Part shown: positions 5,712 through 10,217 of the stretch, piece by piece
Layout of the letters: every line of letters starts with the position of its first letter
How positions within the stretch are numbered: position 1 is the stretch's first letter
NCBI GenBank assembly: GCA_016844545.1
Contig: JAENJC010000118.1
Location: 1-10,217, forward strand
Direction of reading: 5' to 3'
Origin: Deltaproteobacteria bacterium
GTDB taxonomy: Bacteria > Desulfobacterota > JAENJC01
Length of the DNA stretch: 10,217 nucleotides
Program-made: the position numbers and the translations under genes
Notes under the pieces: model-generated
The model's database searches: none
What the model was told of the DNA's origin: nothing
Seen by the model: only the letters and a program-made list of their open reading frames with translations

Positions 5712-6799
5712 TGCTTTGGCATTGCTGATTTGATCGCTTTTTTAAACCCCTCTATGCCCTTCTCCCTTACAAAAGTATCTGGATCATGCCCCTCAGGCAT
5801 TGTCAGCACGGTTGCATTCACACCTTCTGTTATAAAAAGGTCAATAGACCGAAGTGTTGCCTTGACCCCCGCCTGGTCGGCATCGAATACGGTCACTATA
5901 TTGCTGCTGAGCCTCTTTATAAGCCGCAGGTGCCCGGCAGTCAGGGCGGTTCCTAATGTTGCTACGGAATTTTTTATCCCTGCCTCATGCAAGGACAGGA
6001 GGTCCATATAACCCTCTACTATCAAGGCCTCATCCGACTCCTTTATCCATCTCCTGGCAACGGTTATCCCGTAAAGGGAGTCTGATTTTTTAAAAAGAAC
6101 TGACTCCGATGAATTAAGGTATTTGGGTTCAGAGCCGTCTATGCTCCTCCCGCCGAATCCGATAACACGGCCATGAATATCAGATATGGGGAATATGACC
6201 CTTCCCCTGAATCTGTCGTAGTACCCCCCGCTCTTTTTGGGGATTATTAGCCCAAGCTCATCAGCAAGAGTAAGGGATAGCCCCTTTTTGGAGAGGAACG
6301 CGTAAAGACTGTCCCATCCCTCCCCTCCATAGCCGACCTTATAATCGTTTATGGTTTCTTCTTTTAGCCCCCTCTTTTTTAAGTATGATTTTGCCTTTTC
6401 CGATTCACTCAAAAGCGAGTGGTAAAAAGATGCTGCTGAATCGTTAATCTTATAGAGGGCTTCCTGTCTGTCGTTTTTTTGCGGCGCAAACCTCCCTGAC
6501 GCCTCGGGAATAGTTACTCCTGCCCTTTTTGCCAGCTCCGTAACTGTGTCGGGGAATGTCATCCCGCTTGCCTTCATCAGAAATGTTATTACATTCCCGC
6601 CAGCGCCGCATCCGAAGCAGTAAAATATCTGCTTCCCCTCGTTAACAGTAAAGGACGGCGTCTTTTCTGAATGAAAAGGACACAGCCCTTTATGGTTGGC
6701 GCCCACTTTTTTGAGGGAGACGTATTCCGAGACAACATCTGTGATGTTTACGCGTTCCTTTATCTCGTCTATCAACTCTTCAGGTATACTTCCTGACAC
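5702..6799 (-). CDS. dnaG: DnaG N-terminal fragment (zinc-binding, core and TOPRIM domains)
   Basis: DNA primase makes RNA primers at the replication fork. This frame of 365 residues contains the zinc-binding domain (Cys/His ligands near 40, 43, 60 and 63 in CPFHSEKTPSF and CFGCGAGGNV), the RNA-polymerase-like core with the basic motif around FRGRVIFPISDIHGRVIGFGG (about 195-215), and the TOPRIM fold (IVEGYMD, catalytic Glu near 261; VFDADQAG, the DxD near 305). After KSAMP the frame runs into KQCQ and TAA (5704-5702) because of an 11-bp duplication. All catalytic elements are upstream of the break, so an isolated fragment might still prime but would lack the helicase-binding domain. The start is GTG 6799-6797, with AGGTG five bases upstream. 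The gene lies downstream of the rpsU-yqeY terminator and an inverted repeat; I see no convincing promoter of its own. Confidence 0.92.
   Translation of the reverse strand: MSGSIPEELIDEIKERVNITDVVSEYVSLKKVGANHKGLCPFHSEKTPSFTVNEGKQIFYCFGCGAGGNVITFLMKASGMTFPDTVTELAKRAGVTIPEASGRFAPQKNDRQEALYKINDSAASFYHSLLSESEKAKSYLKKRGLKEETINDYKVGYGGEGWDSLYAFLSKKGLSLTLADELGLIIPKKSGGYYDRFRGRVIFPISDIHGRVIGFGGRSIDGSEPKYLNSSESVLFKKSDSLYGITVARRWIKESDEALIVEGYMDLLSLHEAGIKNSVATLGTALTAGHLRLIKRLSSNIVTVFDADQAGVKATLRSIDLFITEGVNATVLTMPEGHDPDTFVREKGIEGFKKAIKSAMPKQCQ
5705..5726 (-). repeat. 11-bp tandem duplication that breaks dnaG
   Basis: On the minus strand, AGCAATGCCAA occurs twice back to back (5726-5716 and 5715-5705), followed by TAATGG. 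With a single copy the codons read AAA TCA GCA ATG CCA ATA ATG GAG (KSAMPIME), which joins the two primase frames exactly. With both copies the frame ends at TAA 5704-5702. Confidence 0.95.
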
Positions 6800-6810
6800 A
6801 GAACACCTAT

Positions 6811-6867
6811 AATACCAAGTAAGCTTTCGTTAACCTATAAGTAGATGTTTGAAAGCAACTTGGTATA
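6811..6867. repeat. MITE/REP-like inverted repeat upstream of dnaG
   Basis: The left arm ATACCAAGTAAGCTTTC (6812-6828) and right arm GAAAGCAACTTGGTAT (6851-6866) are inverted copies. They pair over 15 bp with one small internal bulge (AA opposite T) around a 22-nt loop. Flanks are TA-rich. There is no open frame inside. The size and ends suggest a small non-autonomous palindromic element; it sits 12 nt upstream of the dnaG GTG and could fold in the dnaG leader. Confidence 0.65.
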
Positions 6868-6870
6868 AAT

Positions 6871-6909
6871 AAAAAAGGGCACTAAGTGCTTAAAGCCTTT
6901 AGATGCCCC
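6871..6909 (-). terminator. Intrinsic terminator of rpsU-yqeY
   Basis: On the minus strand GGGGCA and CTAA pair with TTAG and TGCCC across a 28-nt hairpin with internal mismatches, followed by TTTTTT (6876-6871). It is 32 nt after the yqeY stop and separates rpsU-yqeY from dnaG-rpoD. Confidence 0.7.
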
Positions 6910-6941
6910 TTAATCCAACACAATATTGACTCTCCAGTCAG

Positions 6942-7388
6942 TTATTTAGATAACCTCTCCCTTACTTTGTCGCTGACCATCTTTCCGTCAGCCCTGCCTG
7001 CAACTTTTGGCCTAAGCAGTTTCATGACCTTGCCGAGGTCTTTCAATCCAGAAGCTCCAGCCTCTGCAACTGTCCGTTCTATCTCAGCCTCGACCTCTTC
7101 AACCGATAACTGTTCCGGCAGAAAACCCTGAAGTATCTTTAGCTCAGCCTCTTCCTTTTCAACGAGGTCGGTCCTGCCTGCCTTTGAAAACTGCTCTATA
7201 GAATCTCTTCTCTGCTTGACAGAGGAGGTGACTGTCTCAATCACCTCCTCGTCAGTAAGCACTTTCCCTAAATCTATTTCCTTATATTTTACAGCCGAAA
7301 GAAGCATCCTGATTGTTGAGAGCCTTAACTTGTCCTGGCTCCTCATGGCGCCCTTCATCTCTTCTGCAAGTTTATCCTTTAAGGACAT
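6942..7388 (-). CDS. yqeY: GatB/YqeY domain protein
   Basis: This is a 148-residue YqeY-family protein (usual length about 147-150). It begins MSLKDKLAEEMKGAMRSQDK, followed by LRLSTIRMLLSAVKYKEID, the C-terminal helical segment KILQGFLPEQLSVEEVEAEI, and LGKVMKLLRPKVAGRADGK, ending KVRERLSK; all are recognisable family blocks. The domain also occurs fused to GatB, the amidotransferase subunit that forms Gln-tRNA and Asn-tRNA, where it contacts tRNA; the stand-alone protein has no firmly established job, and a tRNA-related role is inferred. The ATG (7388-7386) lies one base after the rpsU stop (TAGGATG), and the GAGGAG of the last rpsU codons serves as its ribosome-binding site, so translation is coupled to rpsU. 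The pair ends at its own terminator. Confidence 0.93.
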   Translation of the reverse strand: MSLKDKLAEEMKGAMRSQDKLRLSTIRMLLSAVKYKEIDLGKVLTDEEVIETVTSSVKQRRDSIEQFSKAGRTDLVEKEEAELKILQGFLPEQLSVEEVEAEIERTVAEAGASGLKDLGKVMKLLRPKVAGRADGKMVSDKVRERLSK

Positions 7389-7389
7389 C

Positions 7390-7587
7390 CTACTCCTCGG
7401 TCTTTCTTGTCTTCTTCAACGCCCTTTTTCTGGCAGCTATGGTCTTCTTCTTCTTTTTTATACTAGGTTTTTCATAGCACTCTTGCTTCTTGAGGTCAGA
7501 CAATATCCCTGCCTTCTCACACTGCTTTTTAAATTTCTTAAGGGCAGTTTCAAAAGATTCGTTCTCCCTTATTTTTACGCCTGGCAT
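7390..7587 (-). CDS. rpsU: 30S ribosomal protein S21
   Basis: This is a 65-residue basic protein of the small ribosomal subunit. It matches S21 along its length: MPGVKIRENESFETALKKFK (N-terminal strand and helix), CEKAGILSDLKKQECYEKPS and the Lys/Arg-rich tail KKKKKTIAARKRALKKTRK. S21 lies near the 3' end of 16S rRNA and assists initiation on mRNAs. ATG 7587-7585 is preceded by GGGAGG at about 8 nt. In E. coli rpsU heads the macromolecular-synthesis operon rpsU-dnaG-rpoD; here yqeY is inserted after rpsU, a common variant, and a terminator follows yqeY. A promoter candidate lies about 65 nt upstream. Confidence 0.96.
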   Translation of the reverse strand: MPGVKIRENESFETALKKFKKQCEKAGILSDLKKQECYEKPSIKKKKKTIAARKRALKKTRKTEE

Positions 7588-7647
7588 CCAAATTCGCCTC
7601 CCTTCATTTTAGCTGTAGTATCTTAAGTAAAAGTTTAGAAGGGTGTC

Positions 7648-7677
7648 AGTTTACAGTAACCTGATTATTTCTGTCAA
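7648..7677 (-). promoter_or_regulatory. Putative rpsU-yqeY promoter
   Basis: A perfect -35 TTGACA (7677-7672) is followed by TAAACT (7653-7648) after 18 nt, or by TGTAAA after 16 nt. Either -10 matches four of six consensus bases. It lies in the hisIE-rpsU gap, which otherwise shows only AT-rich sequence, and would give a leader of about 55 nt. Confidence 0.5.
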
Positions 7678-7714
7678 GAAAAATAAATTAAAACCTTCTA
7701 AATTTCTTTCCTTT

Positions 7715-8368
7715 TTACCGCCTTTCCTTTTCCTCTATCCCGGATGTCCCGAACCTTCTCTTAAGTTCTCCATAAATCTCTTCAGGGCATATATCCAGAT
7801 GCCCCAGAAGGACAAGGGTATGAAACCATAGGTCTGCCATCTCATGGATAATCTCATCCTTATTCCCGCCCTTCCCGCTTATCAGGAGTTCAGAGGCCTC
7901 TTCTCCTATCTTTTTCAATATGGTGTCCACTCCTTTCGTAAAAAGGGAGGAGACATAGGAGCGCTCACCTGGGTTTGATTTCCTTTCGAGTATAACGCCG
8001 TGGACTCTGTCTATGATAGAGGATGTGGTCACATCCACGCTGAAAGGGGTTTCTATCTCCCTGAAAAAACAGCTCATCTCACCTGTATGACATGCTACTC
8101 CAACCTGCTCCACCTTGAGAAGGATGGTGTCCATGTCGCAGTCATAATAGATCCCTTTGATATGCTGGAAGTGCCCTGATGTCTCACCCTTCAGCCACAG
8201 TTTATCCCTGGAACGGCTGAAGTAATTGGCCTTGCCGGAGGAGAGGCTCTTTTCAAGAGCCTCTCTGTTCATATAAGCCATCATCAAGACCTCACCTGTT
8301 CGGAAATCCTGGGCAATGGCAGGGACAAGCCCCTTTTCATCAAATTTTATCTCATTTAGGATATTCAT
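7715..8368 (-). CDS. hisIE: Bifunctional phosphoribosyl-AMP cyclohydrolase / phosphoribosyl-ATP pyrophosphatase
   Basis: This enzyme carries out steps two and three of histidine biosynthesis: removal of pyrophosphate from phosphoribosyl-ATP (HisE) and ring opening of phosphoribosyl-AMP (HisI). The N-terminal HisI domain (about 1-105) shows VPAIAQDFRTGEVLMMAYMN, SRSRDKLWLKGETSGH, the metal-site YYDCDMDTILLKV and GVACHTGEMSCFF. The C-terminal HisE domain (about 115-205) shows SYVSSLFTKG, KKIGEEASELLI and EIIHEMADLWFHTLVLL with its acidic metal ligands. Length (217 residues) is normal for the fusion. I chose ATG 8368-8366 (MNILNEIKFDEKG); an in-frame TTG at 8389 lies within the upstream palindrome and seems less likely. 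No clear Shine-Dalgarno is visible for either start. No other his gene is present in the window. Confidence 0.95.
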   Translation of the reverse strand: MNILNEIKFDEKGLVPAIAQDFRTGEVLMMAYMNREALEKSLSSGKANYFSRSRDKLWLKGETSGHFQHIKGIYYDCDMDTILLKVEQVGVACHTGEMSCFFREIETPFSVDVTTSSIIDRVHGVILERKSNPGERSYVSSLFTKGVDTILKKIGEEASELLISGKGGNKDEIIHEMADLWFHTLVLLGHLDICPEEIYGELKRRFGTSGIEEKERR

Positions 8369-8380
8369 GATTTTAAGGTA

Positions 8381-8432
8381 TAGGGGCAACCATTGCGGTT
8401 ACCCGATTTGTCAAGGGCAAGCCCTGCCCCTA
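8381..8432. repeat. 52-bp compound palindrome between zinc-ribbon gene and hisIE
   Basis: The outer ends TAGGGGCA (8381-8388) and TGCCCCTA (8425-8432) are perfect inverted copies. Inside, on the minus strand, GGGCA-GGGCT-TGCCC and GGGTAACC-GCAAT-GGTTGCCC form two further hairpins. No T run follows either side, so it is a poor intrinsic terminator. It resembles a dispersed intergenic repeat unit; copies elsewhere would be needed to confirm. Confidence 0.65.
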
Positions 8433-8435
8433 CAA

Positions 8436-8723
8436 TTAAGCATTTGGCAGGGCATACCCAACGCCGGCAAACTGGATACCATTAGGGTCCTGTGCGCGAG
8501 GCGGAGACACTGCATGTACCCCTCCGCATTTCGGACATTTGCTCACAAAGGTCCTCATGACAAATTTTTCTCCGCATCCCTGGCACGTTGTCTCTATGCC
8601 GCCGCCTGGCAATGGAGCAACGGCTATAGCCCCGCCGTGGGCACGATAAACAAATTCTACAAGATCTCTTCCCTCAGAGAAGGGGCCAGCGCCTGCAGGT
8701 CCGCATGTTCCGCAATTACTCAT
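8436..8723 (-). CDS. Small conserved zinc-ribbon protein of unknown function
   Basis: This is a 95-residue cytoplasmic protein. The N-terminus has CGTCG (C4, C7) in a Gly/Ala-rich context. The middle (about 20-42) reads DLVEFVYRAHGGAIAVAPLP. The C-terminal half has a zinc ribbon with C47/C50 (CQGC) and C63/C66 (CPKC), followed by a conserved-looking GGVHAVSPPRAQDP tail. Similar proteins occur in sulfate reducers and relatives, to my recollection, without an assigned function; the ribbon resembles FmdB-type regulatory ribbons only loosely. ATG 8723-8721 is supported by AGGAGG eight bases upstream. It has its own putative promoter and a leader hairpin, and probably carries hisIE as a second cistron across the 52-bp palindrome. 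The six cysteines could bind one structural zinc plus a second metal or a redox centre at the N-terminus; that is inference. Confidence 0.8.
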   Translation of the reverse strand: MSNCGTCGPAGAGPFSEGRDLVEFVYRAHGGAIAVAPLPGGGIETTCQGCGEKFVMRTFVSKCPKCGGVHAVSPPRAQDPNGIQFAGVGYALPNA

Positions 8724-8744
8724 CTTTCAAAACCTCCTGTTAAT

Positions 8745-8780
8745 AAAAAAATGACTGTTTGGCCCCATGCCAGACAGTCA
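8745..8780 (-). terminator. Terminator-like hairpin in the leader of the zinc-ribbon gene
   Basis: On the minus strand TGACTGT and ACAGTCA form a 7-bp stem with an inner TGGC/GCCA stem, followed directly by seven T's. It is a textbook intrinsic terminator shape. It ends about 5 nt before the AGGAGG of the zinc-ribbon gene and could stop transcripts from the oxidoreductase or attenuate the downstream gene. Confidence 0.78.
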
Positions 8781-8784
8781 GCCA

Positions 8785-8812
8785 AGTATACCTTTTTTCC
8801 ACTGAAAATCAA
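8785..8812 (-). promoter_or_regulatory. Putative promoter firing into the leader hairpin
   Basis: TTGATT (8812-8807), a 16-nt spacer and TATACT (8790-8785) form a reasonable sigma-70-type promoter. Initiation about 7 nt downstream falls near 8778, at the base of the terminator-like hairpin (8780-8745), so the mRNA would begin with that hairpin. Confidence 0.5.
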
Positions 8813-8836
8813 ACACCTTTTATATAGCGAATTTAC

Positions 8837-8861
8837 GATGGCTTGAAGACTCAAAGCCATC
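8837..8861 (-). other. Hairpin overlapping the oxidoreductase stop codon
   Basis: GATGGCTT (8861-8854 on the minus strand) and AAGCCATC (8844-8837) form an 8-bp stem with a 9-nt loop. The 5' arm includes the last two sense codons and the loop contains the TGA. No T run follows, so it is more likely an RNA 3'-end stabiliser than a terminator. Confidence 0.5.
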
Positions 8862-10071
8862 TACTCTTTGAATACTCCCCTGTGATCAAACGGTGGATAG
8901 ACTGGGAAAGCATCTGCCTCCCCCAGTTGAACCTGCCGTATATCGGAAGGAATTTAAAGAGATCTCTTACTACAGTGGCCTGTTTGCGGATGCTGAGCTT
9001 TCGCAGTTCCGCCTTGAAGTCCGCCTCGTGGGGGTTGTCAAATGCGATCTTTAGGGGATTCCACTGGTCTGTGCAGCGGGTCACCTCGGATACGATCTGC
9101 CTGCGGTATATCTCCTGCACAGGTCTGTTTTTGTGGATTGCATCAACCACGGATTCCCCGGCGATGGCGCCTGAGTGAAGGGCGCAGCTCATCCCTTCGG
9201 CCAGCATGTTGAAGAATCCCGCAGCCTGTCCTGTCAACACCACGTTTCCCTTGCCAAAGACATACCGGTTTATAAGGGAGGGGCCGAAGTTGTGGGCGCA
9301 ACCCTCTCTGTCATCGGCTGGTTCCAGTTTTACTCCATGTTTTTCCCGCAGGTATGATTCCACCCTCTTGTGGTAGATATCGACATTGCCTCCGGCAGGG
9401 AAGCCGACGCCGACTATCTGCCTCCCGTCACGGGCATGGCTCCATGTGTAGTGCCCTAACTCGGGATGGAACCAGAAGTGGAAGTACTGCTCGTCCAGGG
9501 GACATTTAATGATTCGCTGGAACTTCTGCCCTACCATAAACCATGGGATGCCCTCGTCATATTCCGGGTACACGGAGCGCCTGACTATAGATCTGGGGCC
9601 GTCGGCCCCTATCAGATACCTGGCCCGGTATTCGACAGACCTCCCGTTCCTCCTGGCCCTTGCTCGGATTATCTTCCCATCGTACTCCAGACCCTGAAAT
9701 GACGTCTCGTCGTGGACGGTTGCGCCGCTCTTTTTAATCATCCAATAGTCGGCAAACTGCCGGTTCAAATGGGGCGTGGGGCCGCCAAAGAAATCCATTG
9801 GGATCGAGATCATGCTTGGGAAATGGAACGTCACGCCCCTGCACGATGTGGGCTCGTGAAGAACCTCCTTAGGAAGCGGCCCGAAGTTCTCTATCAGGAA
9901 GCGGTGTCCCCTTGGGGAGAGTATCCCGCTGCATATCTTGTAGCGGGGGAGCTTCCTGAAATCGAGGGCCACGACTTCCAGTCCCGCATCCACAAGCCTC
10001 TTGGCTGCGGCTGCCCCTGACGGTCCTGTCCCTACTATAAGGACATCTGTATTTATAACTTCACTGCTCAC
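8851..10071 (-). CDS. FAD-dependent oxidoreductase, geranylgeranyl reductase family
   Basis: This 406-residue flavoprotein belongs to the para-hydroxybenzoate-hydroxylase-like superfamily, closest to the geranylgeranyl reductase group that saturates isoprenoid chains of lipids or quinones. The dinucleotide-binding loop is GTGPSG (residues 14-19) in a Rossmann beta-alpha-beta. A further family marker is LPRYKICSGILSPRG (about 42-56), matching the K-x-C-x-G-x-L-S-P motif. Next come YLIGADGPRSIVRR (about 150), and the second FAD motif LTGQAAGFFNMLAEGMSCAL (about 290-310), where G-Q-A-A-G replaces the usual G-D-A-A-G, an Asp-to-Gln change at a residue that contacts the ribityl chain. The start is GTG 10071-10069 with AAGGA seven bases upstream. 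The substrate cannot be told from the sequence; menaquinone side chains or membrane lipids are guesses. It may also be an aromatic hydroxylase-like enzyme. Confidence 0.85.
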   Translation of the reverse strand: MSSEVINTDVLIVGTGPSGAAAAKRLVDAGLEVVALDFRKLPRYKICSGILSPRGHRFLIENFGPLPKEVLHEPTSCRGVTFHFPSMISIPMDFFGGPTPHLNRQFADYWMIKKSGATVHDETSFQGLEYDGKIIRARARRNGRSVEYRARYLIGADGPRSIVRRSVYPEYDEGIPWFMVGQKFQRIIKCPLDEQYFHFWFHPELGHYTWSHARDGRQIVGVGFPAGGNVDIYHKRVESYLREKHGVKLEPADDREGCAHNFGPSLINRYVFGKGNVVLTGQAAGFFNMLAEGMSCALHSGAIAGESVVDAIHKNRPVQEIYRRQIVSEVTRCTDQWNPLKIAFDNPHEADFKAELRKLSIRKQATVVRDLFKFLPIYGRFNWGRQMLSQSIHRLITGEYSKSRWL

Positions 10072-10101
10072 TGTTCATCCTTTTTTAGAAAAAAAGACAT
10101 A

Positions 10102-10187
10102 GACACAGATTTTCACTGATATTTTATGATTCACACTGATAGAGATTTATCTGTGAGAATCATATTTATTCTGTGGAAATCAGTGTC
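10102..10187. repeat. Long imperfect palindrome upstream of the oxidoreductase
   Basis: GACACAGATTTTCAC (10102-10116) and GTGGAAATCAGTGTC (10173-10187) are inverted copies with two differences. The interior is also palindromic: TGATTCACACTGATA (about 10127-10141) matches the complement of TATCTGTGAGAATCA (about 10148-10162). On the minus strand it is followed by ATGTC and a seven-T run, so it could end transcription of a gene beyond the window. It looks like a member of an intergenic repeat family; 10188-10217 shows nothing further. Confidence 0.65.
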
Positions 10188-10217
10188 AAAAAAAATTAAT
10201 ATTTTCATGCCAAAAGG

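Noticed and set aside
8411..8416. TTGACA on the minus strand inside the 52-bp palindrome as a hisIE promoter
   Set aside because: No acceptable -10 hexamer occurs 15-19 bases downstream.

Overview
The window is a bacterial chromosomal housekeeping locus. Except for one partial gene at the left edge, everything reads on the minus strand. Gene content (rpsU-yqeY-dnaG-rpoD, then a CAU tRNA, a Nif3-like protein, a zinc-ribbon coiled-coil protein, an RNase H-family protein and a type A RNase P RNA), moderate GC, and intergenic palindromes of kinds I associate with anaerobic Gram-negatives suggest a Desulfobacterota- or Nitrospirota-like organism. That placement is inference from gene order and is not proven here.

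Layout in transcription order, right to left. At 10.1-8.85 kb is an FAD-dependent geranylgeranyl-reductase-family oxidoreductase, preceded by a long palindrome. At 8.72-8.44 kb is a small zinc-ribbon protein with its own putative promoter and an intrinsic-terminator-like hairpin in its leader. At 8.37-7.72 kb is hisIE (histidine biosynthesis), separated from it by a 52-bp palindrome. At 7.59-6.94 kb are rpsU and yqeY, one base apart, ending at a terminator. After an inverted-repeat element come dnaG (6.80-5.06 kb) and rpoD (4.98-3.25 kb), separated by a heptanucleotide repeat tract. rpoD ends at a terminator. A tRNA(CAU) with a strong promoter follows, then a perfect-stem terminator directly in front of nif3. 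The nif3, zinc-ribbon and RNase H genes run as a tight operon. Its last gene carries the putative rnpB promoter in its 3' end, and the RNase P RNA lies in a convergent arrangement with an FmdE-domain gene, sharing one base with that gene's stop codon. There is no gene-free stretch over 300 bases; the largest protein-free gap (505-886) is filled by rnpB.

The most notable result is that two normally essential genes are broken as written. dnaG is frameshifted by an exact 11-bp tandem duplication; removing one copy restores a perfect primase frame. rpoD carries what aligns as a 40-nt deletion that removes the 13-residue heart of sigma region 2.2 and shifts frame. In both cases the downstream half opens with an ATG overlapping the upstream stop. 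The simplest explanations are assembly or consensus error, or a decayed copy with intact genes elsewhere. A genuinely split primase is a formal possibility; a split sigma factor lacking region 2.2 is hard to reconcile with known function. I found no new defence system, CRISPR array or transposase. Noteworthy regulatory architecture includes a promoter whose -10 contains a stop codon, a terminator abutting a start codon, and a putative promoter that fires directly into a hairpin.
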